From: an uncultured Alphaproteobacteria bacterium
GTDB taxonomy: Bacteria > Pseudomonadota > Alphaproteobacteria > Geminicoccales > Geminicoccaceae
Reading direction: 5' to 3'
NCBI GenBank assembly: GCA_937926445.1
Contig: CALBAK010000002.1
Span: 1 to 64,000 of the forward strand
DNA: 64,000 bases
Translations under genes and position numbers: made by a program
Notes under the pieces: generated by a model
What the model saw: only the letters and a program-made list of their open reading frames with translations
Told to the model about the DNA's origin: nothing
The model's database searches: none
In this document: piece by piece, positions 33,162 to 42,894 of the stretch
Position numbering within the stretch: the first letter of the stretch is position 1
How the letters are laid out: the number at the start of each line of letters is the position of its first letter

Positions 33162-33989
33162 TCAGCCCGCGAAGGAATCCCAGAAACCCTTGATCACCTC
33201 GAGCAGGATCAAGAGTACGATCGCGATCTCGACCACGTAGGTCCGGCGCGATTGGAGGAGCGTGAGGAGCGTGGTGCTCGCCTCGCCCACGAGCGCGAGC
33301 TTGCGGTCGAGAGCCTGCGAGCGCTCGACGAGCTCGAGTTCGTCGACCAGCCGCGCGAAGAGCCGCTCGAGGTCCGGATGGTCCCAGAGGAGATCCGGCT
33401 TGTCGTCGGCCTGGACGCGCGCCGTGGTCCGCGAGCGAGCCGAGAGGGCAGCGCCGATCGTGCGCTGCAGGGCGCGGCTGGAAGCGGCGAGCCGGCCGGT
33501 GGCGGCAAGCGCGCCCACGAAAGGCTCCATGGCGTCGAGCGTGCCCGAGAGCGTGGCCTCCTGATGCGCGAGGGCCGCGCTCTTGGCGAGCGCGTCGGCC
33601 ACGAGCGCGAGCCGCTGGGGCCGGGCGTCCCGCAGGAGGACGGTGCCGCTCGGGTCGATCCCATCCTCGGCGGCACCCAGAACGAGTTCCGCGCTTTCCT
33701 CGACCGGCTCGGCGAGTGGCTGGCTCACCCGCGGCCGGAGCGCGGTCAAGAGCGCCGCCTGCTGCTCGGGCGTGCCGCCGACCAGGACCACGGCGCCCCA
33801 GCGGAAGACGAAAGCGGTGACCCCCTCCGGCGTAGCGAGCTGGGCCGGATCGGCGAGCCCACCCTCGGCGGCAGCGACCCCGCGCAGATCGAACCGCTCG
33901 CCGAGCAGCACCGCGCGCGCCACGAGCCGTCCGGAATCCGGGCGGCCGACACGCGCCGCAGCCCCCGCGAACCTCTCGCTCGACTCCAT
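33162..33989 (-). CDS. RMD1/YagE family (DUF155) membrane-anchored protein
   Basis: A 275-residue protein with the DUF155 core ([57 protein letters not shown]) and a C-terminal hydrophobic helix ([19 protein letters not shown], about 252-270) anchoring it in the membrane. The family includes yeast Rmd1 and mitochondrial RMND1, linked to organelle translation; bacterial function is not established. It is followed on the same strand by the DUF1194 gene after 89 bases. Confidence 0.88.
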   Translation of the reverse strand: MESSERFAGAAARVGRPDSGRLVARAVLLGERFDLRGVAAAEGGLADPAQLATPEGVTAFVFRWGAVVLVGGTPEQQAALLTALRPRVSQPLAEPVEESAELVLGAAEDGIDPSGTVLLRDARPQRLALVADALAKSAALAHQEATLSGTLDAMEPFVGALAATGRLAASSRALQRTIGAALSARSRTTARVQADDKPDLLWDHPDLERLFARLVDELELVERSQALDRKLALVGEASTTLLTLLQSRRTYVVEIAIVLLILLEVIKGFWDSFAG

Positions 33990-34120
33990 GGGACGAGACT
34001 AGCCCGGCCTGTCCCGGGTCTGCCAGCTCCCCCGAGGGCGGGGCTCGGCTCCGCTCCGCCCCCTCCCCGCCGGCCACCCGGCCGCCTAGGTTCGCGCGTG
34101 CGCGCCTTCGGAGGAGAGCG

Positions 34121-35815
34121 ATGGCCGAACAGCCGAGCGACATCGAGATCGCCCGCGCGGCATCCCTGCGGCCGATCGAGGAGGTCGCGGCCGAGCTCGG
34201 CATCGAGGCGGCGGCCCTCGTCCTCTACGGCCGGCAGATCGCCAAGCTCGACCTCGCCTGGATCGCCGGCCTCGAGAAGCGGCCGCGGGGCCGGCTCGTC
34301 CTCGTCACCGCGATCACGCCCACCCCAGCCGGCGAGGGCAAGACCACGACCACGATCGGGCTCGGCGATGCGCTCCGTCGGCTCGGGGCGCGCGCCGCGA
34401 TCTGCCTTCGAGAGCCCTCGCTCGGTCCCTGCTTCGGCATGAAGGGAGGGGCCACGGGTGGCGGCTGGGCCCAGGTCGTGCCCATGGAGCGGATCAACCT
34501 CCACTTCACGGGCGACTTCCACGCCGTCGGCGCCGCCCACAATCTGCTCGCGGCGATGGTGGACAACCATCTCCACTGGGGCAACGAGCTCGGTCTCGAC
34601 CCTCGGCGGATCCTCTGGCGGCGGGTGCTCGACACCAACGACCGGGCGCTGCGCTCGATCGTGCTCGGGCTCGGCGGGCCGGTCAACGGTGTGCCGCGCG
34701 AGGCCGGGTTCGACATCACCCCAGCCTCGGAAGTGATGGCCGTGTTCAGCCTCGCCACCGACCTCGCCGACCTCGAGGCGCGGCTCTCGCGGCTCGTCGT
34801 GGGCCTGACGCGCGAGCGCCGACCGGTCGGCGCGGGCGAGCTCGAGGCCGCGGGCGCCATGACGGTGCTGCTCGCCGACGCCCTCGCCCCCAACCTGGTC
34901 CAGACGCTCGAGGGCACGCCCGCCTTTGTCCACGGCGGGCCCTTCGGCAACGTCGCCCACGGCTGCAACAGCCTGATCGCCACCCGCACGGCCCTCGCTC
35001 TCGCCGACTGGGTGGTGACCGAGGCCGGTTTCGGGGCCGATCTCGGGGCCGAGAAGTTCTGCGACATCAAGTGTCGGATCGGCGGTCTCGAGCCTGCTTG
35101 CGCGGTGCTCGTGGCGAGCGTGCGGGCGCTGCGGCACCATGGCGGGGCCGCCAAGGAAGCCCTCGCCCGGCCCGATCCGCGGGCCGTGGAGCGGGGCCTC
35201 TCGAACCTCGAGCGGCACGCCCGCAATCTTGCTCGGTTCGGATTGCGCACGGTGGTGGCGCTCAACCGTTTCGAAGGGGACGGCGAGGAGGAGCTCTCGC
35301 TCGTCGAGGCCTTCTGCCGCGACCGGCTCGGGCTCGAGGCGGTTCGTTGCAGCCACTTCGCCGAGGGCGGGGCGGGTGCGCTCGAGCTCGCCCGCCGAGT
35401 GCGCTCTCTCGCCGAGGCGGCTAGCGGCGACGAGGGTCGGCGGTTCCGCCCGCTCTATCCCGATGGGATGCCGCTCCTCGAGAAGGTGCGGACGATCGCC
35501 ACCCTGATCTACGGGGCCGAAGACGTCGCGGCCGAGCGGGCGGTGCGCGAGCGGTTCGCCGAGCTCGAGGCGCAGGGCTTCGAGAATCTGCCGGTCTGCA
35601 TCGCCAAGACTCCCTACAGCTTCTCGACCGATCCCTATCTGCGGGGCGCGCCGACGGGCCACGTCCTGCCGATCCGCGAGCTGCGCCTTTCGGCCGGGGC
35701 CGGCTTCCTCGTGGTCCTGTGCGGAGCGATCGACACCATGCCGGGCCTGCCGCGCCGGCCGGCGGCGACCCGGATCCGGCTCGACCGGACGGGACGGATC
35801 GAGGGGCTCGGCTGA
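34121..35815 (+). CDS. fhs: Formate-tetrahydrofolate ligase
   Basis: A 564-residue enzyme that makes 10-formyl-THF from formate, THF and ATP, close to the family's 555-560. The ATP-binding loop is [10 protein letters not shown] at residues 68-77, followed by the conserved [19 protein letters not shown] and [20 protein letters not shown]. The C-terminal region keeps [22 protein letters not shown] precedes the ATG. It converges with a dimethylglycine dehydrogenase-like gene, and with the fdh operon it places formate at the centre of this region's metabolism. Confidence 0.97.
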   Translation: MAEQPSDIEIARAASLRPIEEVAAELGIEAAALVLYGRQIAKLDLAWIAGLEKRPRGRLVLVTAITPTPAGEGKTTTTIGLGDALRRLGARAAICLREPSLGPCFGMKGGATGGGWAQVVPMERINLHFTGDFHAVGAAHNLLAAMVDNHLHWGNELGLDPRRILWRRVLDTNDRALRSIVLGLGGPVNGVPREAGFDITPASEVMAVFSLATDLADLEARLSRLVVGLTRERRPVGAGELEAAGAMTVLLADALAPNLVQTLEGTPAFVHGGPFGNVAHGCNSLIATRTALALADWVVTEAGFGADLGAEKFCDIKCRIGGLEPACAVLVASVRALRHHGGAAKEALARPDPRAVERGLSNLERHARNLARFGLRTVVALNRFEGDGEEELSLVEAFCRDRLGLEAVRCSHFAEGGAGALELARRVRSLAEAASGDEGRRFRPLYPDGMPLLEKVRTIATLIYGAEDVAAERAVRERFAELEAQGFENLPVCIAKTPYSFSTDPYLRGAPTGHVLPIRELRLSAGAGFLVVLCGAIDTMPGLPRRPAATRIRLDRTGRIEGLG

Positions 35816-35836
35816 GGCCGCGAGCGCGCGGGCGCC

Positions 35837-38284
35837 TCAACCGCGCGCCCGCCGCTTCTCCGGGTTGTAGAAGGGCCGGAGCGATAACTCGGCCGGGACG
35901 GGATCGCCCGCCACCTCGACTGCGAAGCGGCCGGCCGCGAGACGCTCGGAGGTCACCGGCTCCGCGAGCTCGACCCACCCGAGGCCGAGCGAGGCGCCGA
36001 GCCGGTGGCCGAAGGCACCCGAGGTCACGGCCCCCACGATCCGCCCGGCCTCGAGGATCGGCTCCTCGCGATGCAGGAACACCTCCGGCGCATCGACCCG
36101 GACCGTGACGAGCCGGCGGCGGGCGTGCTCGGCCGAATCGCGGCGGCGCAGTAGCGCGTCGCGGCCCACGAAATCGCCCGGCTTGTCGAAGCCCACCGTC
36201 GAGCCGAGCCCGGCCGCGAGCGGATCGTCCTCGATCCCGAGATCGCGGCCATAGGCCGGGTGTCCCGCTTCGATGCGGCAGCTCTCCATCGCGAAGGACC
36301 CGGCCGGTCGCAGCCCGAAGCGCGCACCTTCGGCGAGCAGCCGGTCGAGGAGATGGACCGCCTGGTCGGCCGCGACGAGCAGTTCGAAACCAGGGCCGCC
36401 CACGTAAGCGAGCCGGGCGAGCCGGGCTCGGGCATAGCCGATCTCGACCTCGCGGCTCGCCATGGGCGCGAGATCGGCGCTGCCGAGCGCTTCTCCCGTG
36501 AGCGCCTCCAGAAGAGGCCGGGCCAACGGGCCCGCGACGGCCAACAGGGCGAAGCCGGCCGAGAGGTCGACCACGGCGCAGCGGTCATGCTCGGCCAGAT
36601 GGCGGCGAAGCCGGGCGAGGTCGCGGGTAGTGCAGGCGGCACTCGTGACCAGGAGAAACTCGCTTTCGGAAAGGCGCGTGACGGTGACTTCGGCGACCAT
36701 GCCGCCGGTCTCGTCGAGCCAGCAGGTGTGGACGACCCGGCCGACCGGGACGTCGATCCGAGCGGTCGAGAGCCGCTCGAGGAGAGCGAGCGCGTCGGGC
36801 CCAGTCACCGAGAGTTTGCCCGCGGCCGAGAGGTCGAAGAGCGCCACCGCGTCGCGCACGGCACGGCATTCACGCCCGCAGGCCTCGAACCACGAGGGCC
36901 GACCCCAGGAGGGCCGCCAGTCGCGCTCGGCCTCGCTCGCGGCGAACCAGGCCGGCCGCTCGAACCCCGCGTTCTCGCCCATGACGGCGCCCAGCGCGAG
37001 CATCCGGTCGTGGAGCGGCGAGCGGCGCAGATCGCGCGCCGTGGCGTAGGGCCGGTCCGGCCAGTGCATGGCGTAGAGGAGGCCGAGCGTTTCGACCGTG
37101 CGGTCGCGCAGGAAGCGGCGGTTGGCCATCGCCGGCGGCAACCGCTGGACGTCGACGTCCAACAGATCGAAGGGCGGACGGCGGTCCCGGACCCACTGGG
37201 CGAGCGCCATGCCCGCCCCGCCCGAGGACTGGATGCCGATCGAGTTGAAGCCGCAGGCGACGAAGAGATCGCGGACCTCGGCCGTCTCGCCCAGAAGATA
37301 GCGATCGTCCGGGGTGAAGCTCTCGGGACCGTTGAAGAAGGTCTTGATCCCGGCCTTCTGCAGGACCGGCAGGCGGTACATCGCCCGCTCGAGGATCGGC
37401 TGGAAGTGATCCAGGTCCTCGGGCAGGGTCGCGAAGGAGAAATCCTCGGAGATGCCCTCCATGCCCCAGGGCTTGGCGACGGGCTCGAAACAGCCCAAGA
37501 GGATCTTGCCCGCTTCCTCTTTGTAGTAGGCGCACTCGTCCATCACCCGCAGGACCGGCAGGTCTCTGGGCAGGTCCGGGATCGGCTCGGTCACAACGTA
37601 GAAATGCTCGGCCGCATGGAGCGGCAGGCTCACGCCGATCGCCCGGCCGAGGGCGTGGGACCACATGCCGGCGGCGATCACGACGGTGCCGGCGCGGACC
37701 TCGCCGAAGGGGGTCTTCACCCCCACGGCCCGCCCGCACTCGACCAGGATCCGCTCGACCGGGCAGCCTTCGACGATCCGGGCGCCGCGCTGCCGCGCAG
37801 CCTTTGCGAAGGCCTGCGTGATCCCGACCGGATCGGCCTGGCCGTCGCCCGGCAGGAAGACGGCGCCGACCACGTCGCCGGTCTCGACCAGGGGATGCAG
37901 CCGCTTCGCCTCGCTCGGTCCCGTGACCTCGACCTCGAGGCCGAAGCTCCGCGCCATCGAGGCACTGCGCCGGAGCTCGTGGAAGCGCTCGGCGTGGAGG
38001 GCCAGGGCGAGCGAGCCCTTCTGCCGGAAGCCCGTGGCGATGCCGGTCTCGGCCTCGAGCTCGGGCAGGAGCTTGGCGGTGTAGCGGGCGAGCTCGGTGA
38101 GCCGCCGGGTCGCCCGCAATTGGCCGATCAGCCCGGCGGCGTGCCAGGTGGTGCCGCAGGTGAGCTGCTTGCGCTCGAGCAGGAGCGTGTCGGCGATGCC
38201 GAGCCGGGCCAGGTGGTAGGCGATCGAGCAGCCGACGATCCCGCCGCCCACGATCACGACCTCGACGCGTGCCGGCAGATCCAA
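35837..38284 (-). CDS. Dimethylglycine/sarcosine dehydrogenase-like FAD-GcvT protein
   Basis: An 815-residue two-domain enzyme: FAD-dependent amine oxidase (GGGIVGCSIAYHLARLG from residue 13) and a C-terminal GcvT-like folate domain (RYECRV-type segment ECRAVRDAVALFDLSAAGKL onward). His48 in TTWHAAG is the expected covalent FAD attachment site of mammalian DMGDH and SARDH. These enzymes remove an N-methyl group and transfer it to THF as 5,10-methylene-THF. It starts at TTG 38284 behind GGAGGCGG. Which methylated amine is used cannot be read from sequence. Confidence 0.92.
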   Translation of the reverse strand: MDLPARVEVVIVGGGIVGCSIAYHLARLGIADTLLLERKQLTCGTTWHAAGLIGQLRATRRLTELARYTAKLLPELEAETGIATGFRQKGSLALALHAERFHELRRSASMARSFGLEVEVTGPSEAKRLHPLVETGDVVGAVFLPGDGQADPVGITQAFAKAARQRGARIVEGCPVERILVECGRAVGVKTPFGEVRAGTVVIAAGMWSHALGRAIGVSLPLHAAEHFYVVTEPIPDLPRDLPVLRVMDECAYYKEEAGKILLGCFEPVAKPWGMEGISEDFSFATLPEDLDHFQPILERAMYRLPVLQKAGIKTFFNGPESFTPDDRYLLGETAEVRDLFVACGFNSIGIQSSGGAGMALAQWVRDRRPPFDLLDVDVQRLPPAMANRRFLRDRTVETLGLLYAMHWPDRPYATARDLRRSPLHDRMLALGAVMGENAGFERPAWFAASEAERDWRPSWGRPSWFEACGRECRAVRDAVALFDLSAAGKLSVTGPDALALLERLSTARIDVPVGRVVHTCWLDETGGMVAEVTVTRLSESEFLLVTSAACTTRDLARLRRHLAEHDRCAVVDLSAGFALLAVAGPLARPLLEALTGEALGSADLAPMASREVEIGYARARLARLAYVGGPGFELLVAADQAVHLLDRLLAEGARFGLRPAGSFAMESCRIEAGHPAYGRDLGIEDDPLAAGLGSTVGFDKPGDFVGRDALLRRRDSAEHARRRLVTVRVDAPEVFLHREEPILEAGRIVGAVTSGAFGHRLGASLGLGWVELAEPVTSERLAAGRFAVEVAGDPVPAELSLRPFYNPEKRRARG

Positions 38285-38393
38285 GGCCGCCTCCTTTGCC
38301 CCGCGATCCCGGCGGGAGGCCTAACACGCGACGCCGCCTCCCTCCTAGGCCGCGGGCCTGCTATGGCAGCAGCCGTCCAGCGGGGAGGTGGCG

Positions 38394-39365
38394 ATGCGGA
38401 TCTTGATCACCGGCGGGGCCGGCTTCATCGGCAGGAAGCTCGCCCAGGCGCTGCTCGCCCGCGGCAGCCTCGCCGGCCGGACGATCGAGCGGATCCGGCT
38501 CGTCGACATCGCGAGGGCGGAGGGCTTCGACGATCCCCGGATCGAGGCGATTGCCGGCGACGTGACCCGCCCCGGCGCGGTCTTGTCCTGGTTCGCGGGT
38601 GGGGTCGATGCCGTGTTCCATCTGGCGGCCGTGGTCTCGGGCCAGGCCGAGACGGACTTCGAGCTCGGCTACGCCGTCAACCTCGACGGCACCCGCCACG
38701 TCCTCGAGGCGGCCCGTCATCTGTGCCGGCGGCCGATCCTCGTCTTCGCCTCTTCCTGTGCGGTCTATGGCGGTGACCTGCCGGAGCCGATCACCGACAC
38801 CACGCACCTGACCCCGCAGAGCTCCTACGGCAACCAGAAGGCGATGGGCGAGCGGCTGGTGGCCGACTACCACCGCAAGGGCTTCGTGGTCGGCACGAGC
38901 CTGCGGCTGCCGACGATCGTCGTCCGCCCGGGCCGGCCGAACCTCGCGACCACGACCTTCCTCTCCTCGATCGTGCGCGAGCCGTTGAACGGCGAGACCG
39001 CCAACTGCCCGGTGCCGGTCGACACCAAAATGTACTGCCTGTCGCCGCGGGCGGTGGTGCAGGCCTTCGTCCACGCGGCCGAGCTCGAGGAGGTCGCCCT
39101 CGGCAAGGACCGCTCGCTCCTCCTGCCGGGCATCGCCTTCACCGTGGCCGAGGAGATCGCCGCCCTCGAGAAGATCGCGGGCAAGGGTGTCACGAGCCGG
39201 ATCTCTTACGAGCCGGACGCCCTGATCCGGCGGGTGGTGCTCTCGATTCCCTGGAACTTCGCGCCGGAGCGCGGCCTGAAGCTCGGCTTCCCGGTCGACC
39301 GGGACGTCGAGTCGATCGTTCGCCAGCACATCGAGGACGAGCGCGGCGGCACCTTCGTTCCCTGA
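38394..39365 (+). CDS. denD: D-erythronate dehydrogenase-like NAD-dependent epimerase family protein
   Basis: A 323-residue extended SDR with NAD motif GGAGFIG (7-13) and catalytic Y145-x3-K149 (SSYGNQK). The segment VVRPGRPNLATTTFLSSIVR and REPLNGETANCPVPVDTK are characteristic of the DenD group, which oxidises D-erythronate to 2-oxo-tetronate. It starts at ATG 38394 behind GGGGAGG; a GTG at 38388 is also in frame. The other enzymes of the tetronate route (DenA/OtnC type) are not in the window, so the symbol is provisional. Confidence 0.8.
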   Translation: MRILITGGAGFIGRKLAQALLARGSLAGRTIERIRLVDIARAEGFDDPRIEAIAGDVTRPGAVLSWFAGGVDAVFHLAAVVSGQAETDFELGYAVNLDGTRHVLEAARHLCRRPILVFASSCAVYGGDLPEPITDTTHLTPQSSYGNQKAMGERLVADYHRKGFVVGTSLRLPTIVVRPGRPNLATTTFLSSIVREPLNGETANCPVPVDTKMYCLSPRAVVQAFVHAAELEEVALGKDRSLLLPGIAFTVAEEIAALEKIAGKGVTSRISYEPDALIRRVVLSIPWNFAPERGLKLGFPVDRDVESIVRQHIEDERGGTFVP

Positions 39366-39400
39366 GGCGGCGCCCCGATCGGCCGGTCGAGGCGGCGGGC

Positions 39401-40165
39401 TCAGCCGAGGGTGAGCCCGCCGTCGACGACCAGCACCTGGCCCGTCACCATCCGCGCCCCGACCAGCAGGTAGAAGATCGCGTCGGCGATGTCGTCGGGG
39501 GTGCAGCGGCGTTTCAAGAGCGCCTTGTTGGCCGCCTCCTCCTTCCAGGCCTGGGGCCAGGTCGCGGTCCAGGGGGAATCGACGTGGCCCGGAGCCACGG
39601 CGTTGACCCGCGCCTCGGGGGCGAGGGCTCGGGCGAGGCCGCGGGTGAGCTCGATCAGCGCGGCCTTGGAAGCACCGTAGGCGATCGAGCTCCCCTGGCG
39701 GCCGAGCCCCGCCACCGAGGCCACGTTGACCACCGCCCCGCCGGCCTCCCTCAAGGCGGCGGCCGCTGCATGGGTGCAGCGGAAGGCGCCCAAGAGGTTG
39801 GTGTCGAGGATCGCCTTCCAGAACGCTTCGTCGAGCCGGTCGAGGTCGGCGGGCGGGATCGGCCGGTCGGTGGCGGCGGTGCCGGCATTGTTGGCGAGAT
39901 GATCGAGCCGGCCGAGCCGCTCGATCGCCGTCCGCACCATGGCCTCGGCCTCGCCCGCGACGGCGACCGAGCCCGCGACCGCCAGGACATCGAGCCCCTC
40001 GGCGCGCAGGCGGCTCGCCTGCTCGGGGCCGCGGGGGTCGATCGCGAGATGATTGAGCGCCACCTTCGCACCGGCACGCGCGAGCCGCTCGACCGTGGCG
40101 AGGCCGATGCCGGAGGCCCCACCGGTCACGAGCGCCGCCTTGCCGCGCAGATCCGCGCCGATCAT
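39401..40165 (-). CDS. Classical SDR oxidoreductase
   Basis: A 254-residue SDR with cofactor motif TGGASGIG (14-21), NNAG, and catalytic S150, Y163, K167 (YGASK). The C-terminus GQVLVVDGGLTLG is typical. Third gene of a four-base-overlapping operon with a ThDP enzyme and a 3-hydroxyacyl-CoA dehydrogenase-like protein, suggesting a short pathway on hydroxy/oxo acids or their CoA esters. Substrate unknown. Confidence 0.92.
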   Translation of the reverse strand: MIGADLRGKAALVTGGASGIGLATVERLARAGAKVALNHLAIDPRGPEQASRLRAEGLDVLAVAGSVAVAGEAEAMVRTAIERLGRLDHLANNAGTAATDRPIPPADLDRLDEAFWKAILDTNLLGAFRCTHAAAAALREAGGAVVNVASVAGLGRQGSSIAYGASKAALIELTRGLARALAPEARVNAVAPGHVDSPWTATWPQAWKEEAANKALLKRRCTPDDIADAIFYLLVGARMVTGQVLVVDGGLTLG

Positions 40166-41115
40166 GCCCCCTCCCCTTCGATCGCCCGCCAGGCGCGCTT
40201 GAGCGCCAGGAGCTTGCGGTCGCGCTCGCGGAACAGTGCCGCCGCGGACCGGCCGCCATAGTCGTAGAAGCCGCGCCCGGCCATCACCCCGCTCCGCCCC
40301 TCGCCCAGGAGACGATCGAGGGTGGGGCTGCGGTCGCGCGGCGGGGGCGGGGTGTAGGTGCGATTGGCGAGTGCCTTGGCGACGAGCTCGAGGCCCGTGT
40401 AGTCGGCCTTGCCGAGCTGGCCCTGGAGCAGGAGACGAAGGCCGAGCCCGTGGCGGATCGATTCGTCGATCACCGCGGGCTCGATCCCCTCCTCGTCGAG
40501 CAGCCGGAATATCTCGGCGCCGATCGCCGCCTGCAGCCGGTTGGCGACGTAGCCCTGGAGCATGCGGGAAAAGCGCACCGGTCGTTTGCCGATCGCCCGA
40601 TAGAAGGCCTCGAGCCGGTCGAGCGCGGCCGGATCGGTCGCGGGCCCGGGCACCAGGTCGACGAGGTCGAGGATGTAGGGCGGGGTGTACCAGTGCGCGA
40701 TCGCGGCGCGGCGTTGCAGCACCTCGGGCATCAGCGGGAAGACGTCGAGATAGGAGGTGTTGGAGGCCACGATCGCCTCCGCCGGTGCCGCCGCGGCGAT
40801 CCCGGTGTAGACTTCGCGCTTGACCGCGCGGTCCTCGACCACGGTCTCGATCACGAGCTCGGCCCCCTCGACCGCCGCCTCGAGGCGCGCGGTGGGCGCG
40901 ATCCGAGCGGCGGCCGCGGCGGCCGCCTCGCGGCCGATCTCGCCCGCCGCGACGAGCGTGTCGAGGGCCGCCTCGATCAGCCCGAAGGCCCGCTCGAGGG
41001 CCTCGGGGCGGACGTCCTGCAGCCGCACCGAGCAGCCCGCGAGCGCGTGAACGAGGGCCAGCGCGTGGCCCATGGTCCCGGCGCCGAGCACCGCGACGGT
41101 CGAGAACGCGCTCAT
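40162..41115 (-). CDS. 3-hydroxyacyl-CoA dehydrogenase family protein
   Basis: A 317-residue two-domain NAD enzyme. The N-terminal Rossmann motif is GAGTMGHALA (11-20), then VETVVED-type segment VIETVVEDRAVKREVY and the catalytic region SNTSYLDV with H in AIAHWYTPPYILDLVDLVPG. The sequence HWYTPP instead of HFFNPP found in fatty-acid enzymes resembles relatives acting on small hydroxy acids (carnitine or gulonate dehydrogenase-like). ATGA overlaps on both sides tie it to the neighbouring genes. Confidence 0.9.
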   Translation of the reverse strand: MSAFSTVAVLGAGTMGHALALVHALAGCSVRLQDVRPEALERAFGLIEAALDTLVAAGEIGREAAAAAAARIAPTARLEAAVEGAELVIETVVEDRAVKREVYTGIAAAAPAEAIVASNTSYLDVFPLMPEVLQRRAAIAHWYTPPYILDLVDLVPGPATDPAALDRLEAFYRAIGKRPVRFSRMLQGYVANRLQAAIGAEIFRLLDEEGIEPAVIDESIRHGLGLRLLLQGQLGKADYTGLELVAKALANRTYTPPPPRDRSPTLDRLLGEGRSGVMAGRGFYDYGGRSAAALFRERDRKLLALKRAWRAIEGEGA

Positions 41116-42791
41116 CCGGGCGGGATCCAGGGCTCGGGCGCCCGCGGCCAGGGGTCGGTGACGACGTCGACCACGACCGGGCCACCCGCCGCCAGCGCCC
41201 GCTCGAGGGCGGGGCGGATCGCCTCCGGCCGCTCGACCCGAATCCCCTCGACGCCGAAGGCGCACGCCACGGCGGCGAAATCGGTCGGGCCGAAGCGGAC
41301 GATCTCGTCCGGATTGCCCGGCCGCTCGCCCTGCAGGCGATGGACGTTCACGAGCCCTTGGCCGAAGGCGGAATTGTCGTTGACGATCACGACGAGCGGC
41401 AGGCCGAGCCGGCGGGCGGTCTCGAGCTCCGGCAGGTGGTAGTAGAAGGCGCCGTCGCCGCAGAAACAGACCACCGGCCGGTCGGGTGCGGCGCATTTGG
41501 CGCCGATCGCGGCCGGAAAGGCCCAGCCCAGGGAGCCCGCGGCCCGCAGATAGGTCTGGCCGGGCGAGCGCAGCTCGACCAGGGTACCGGTCCAGATGCC
41601 GGAATAGCCCGTGTCGGCGACCAGGATCGCATCGTCCGGCAGCACCGCGGAGAGCTCGGCGCAGAGCCGCTCGACCCGGATCGGCACGGCATCGGAGGCG
41701 AAGAGCGGCGCCATCGCGGCCCGCCAGGCGGCGAGCTCGCCGCGCACCCGCTCGGCCCAGCCCCGCCAGCTCGGGCGCGCCACGAGCGCCGCCCGCAGTG
41801 CCTCGAGGGCGCGGGCCGGATCGGCGAGCACACCGATCGTGCCGGGATAGCAGCGGCCGAGTTCGCGCGGGTCGAGATCGATCTGGACGATCGCTCGGCC
41901 GATTGGCGGGACGGTCCAGTTCTGGGTGACCTGGTCGCCCGCGTGGCAGCCGACGAAGAGGACGAGGTCGGCCTCGTGGACCAGCCGGTTGGCGGGCGGA
42001 GCCGAGTAGGTCCCGACCACCCCGATCGACAGCGGATGGTCGGTCGGCAACAGGCCCCGGCCGCCGAGCGAGGTGGCCACCGGAACGGGCTCCGCTTCGG
42101 CGAGCGCCCGCAGCGTCGCCCCGGCGCCGGAGAGAACGGCCCCGGCGCCGGCCACGATCACCGGCCGCTCGGCGGCGGCCAGCGCGCGAGCGGCGGCCTC
42201 GATCTCGGCCGGATCGGGCGGCGGCCTTCGCGCCGGGACGCGGGTGTGGCGGGGATCGATCGCCGGCGGCCCCGCAAGCGTCGCGGTCTCGAGCATCTCG
42301 CCCTGGAGGCCCGGCAGGTCGAGATGGACCGGTCGCGGCGTGCCCTCGGTGGCCTCGCGGAAGGCCAGGCGCAGGAGATGCGGGAGCTCCTCCCCCGTCT
42401 CGACACGGGCGCGGGCCTTGGTCACGGCGGCGAAGGGGCCGTCGTGGTCGATCTCCTGGTAGGCGTTGCGGTGCTGGTGGGCGGGCGGCTTGCGGCCGGT
42501 CATGGCGATCACCGGCGCGCGGTGCAGGAAGGCGTCCTGCAGGCCGGCCGCGAGGTTGGCCGCGCCGACCGACTGGGCCATGCAGACCGCGGGCTTGCGC
42601 AGCGTCCGCGCCCAGCCGTCGGCCATGTAGGCGGCGGCCTTCTCGGAATGGGCGAGGACCCGGCGCACGCCCAGGCCTTCGAGCTCGATCAACGTGCGGC
42701 GCAGGATCGCGTCGACGAAGAAGACGTGGCTCGTGCCGGCCGTCGCCAGCGCCTCGGCGAGCCAGCGGGCACCGGTTGTCGTTTCGACCAT
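41112..42791 (-). CDS. Acetolactate synthase-like ThDP enzyme
   Basis: A 559-residue ThDP-dependent enzyme of the AHAS/benzoylformate decarboxylase type: PYR domain (VRRVLAHSEKAAAYMADGWAR; ThDP-activating Glu in SEKAA), central domain and a PP domain with CFCGDGAFYYHLPELETA and VNDNSAFGQG (GDG-N motif). It starts at ATG 42791 behind GGGGAGGCGG. It heads the operon with the hydroxyacyl-CoA dehydrogenase-like and SDR genes. The reaction is not predictable; decarboxylation or carboligation of a 2-oxo acid is likely. Confidence 0.9.
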   Translation of the reverse strand: MVETTTGARWLAEALATAGTSHVFFVDAILRRTLIELEGLGVRRVLAHSEKAAAYMADGWARTLRKPAVCMAQSVGAANLAAGLQDAFLHRAPVIAMTGRKPPAHQHRNAYQEIDHDGPFAAVTKARARVETGEELPHLLRLAFREATEGTPRPVHLDLPGLQGEMLETATLAGPPAIDPRHTRVPARRPPPDPAEIEAAARALAAAERPVIVAGAGAVLSGAGATLRALAEAEPVPVATSLGGRGLLPTDHPLSIGVVGTYSAPPANRLVHEADLVLFVGCHAGDQVTQNWTVPPIGRAIVQIDLDPRELGRCYPGTIGVLADPARALEALRAALVARPSWRGWAERVRGELAAWRAAMAPLFASDAVPIRVERLCAELSAVLPDDAILVADTGYSGIWTGTLVELRSPGQTYLRAAGSLGWAFPAAIGAKCAAPDRPVVCFCGDGAFYYHLPELETARRLGLPLVVIVNDNSAFGQGLVNVHRLQGERPGNPDEIVRFGPTDFAAVACAFGVEGIRVERPEAIRPALERALAAGGPVVVDVVTDPWPRAPEPWIPPG

Positions 42792-42840
42792 GGCCGCCTC
42801 CCCGCCCGTCGATAGCAACATCGTCGAGCGGTCAGAACGA

Positions 42841-42876
42841 CCCCGCGTGCGGCGGGGAGGAGCGCCGCACGCGGGG
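42841..42876 (-). terminator. 14-base-pair hairpin terminator
   Basis: CCCCGCGTGCGGCG and its exact complement flank an eight-base loop, 19 bases beyond the cytochrome b stop on the minus strand and 49 bases before the next start. It is followed by only a weak T-tract (TCGTTCT). It probably ends the two-component/PepSY/cytochrome transcript. Confidence 0.7.
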
Positions 42877-42894
42877 CTCGGCCTCGGCGGGGCC

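Noticed and set aside
36260-38776. 838-codon plus-strand frame opposite the FAD-GcvT gene
   Set aside because: Antisense shadow; no domain recognisable, whereas the minus strand has FAD and folate motifs.
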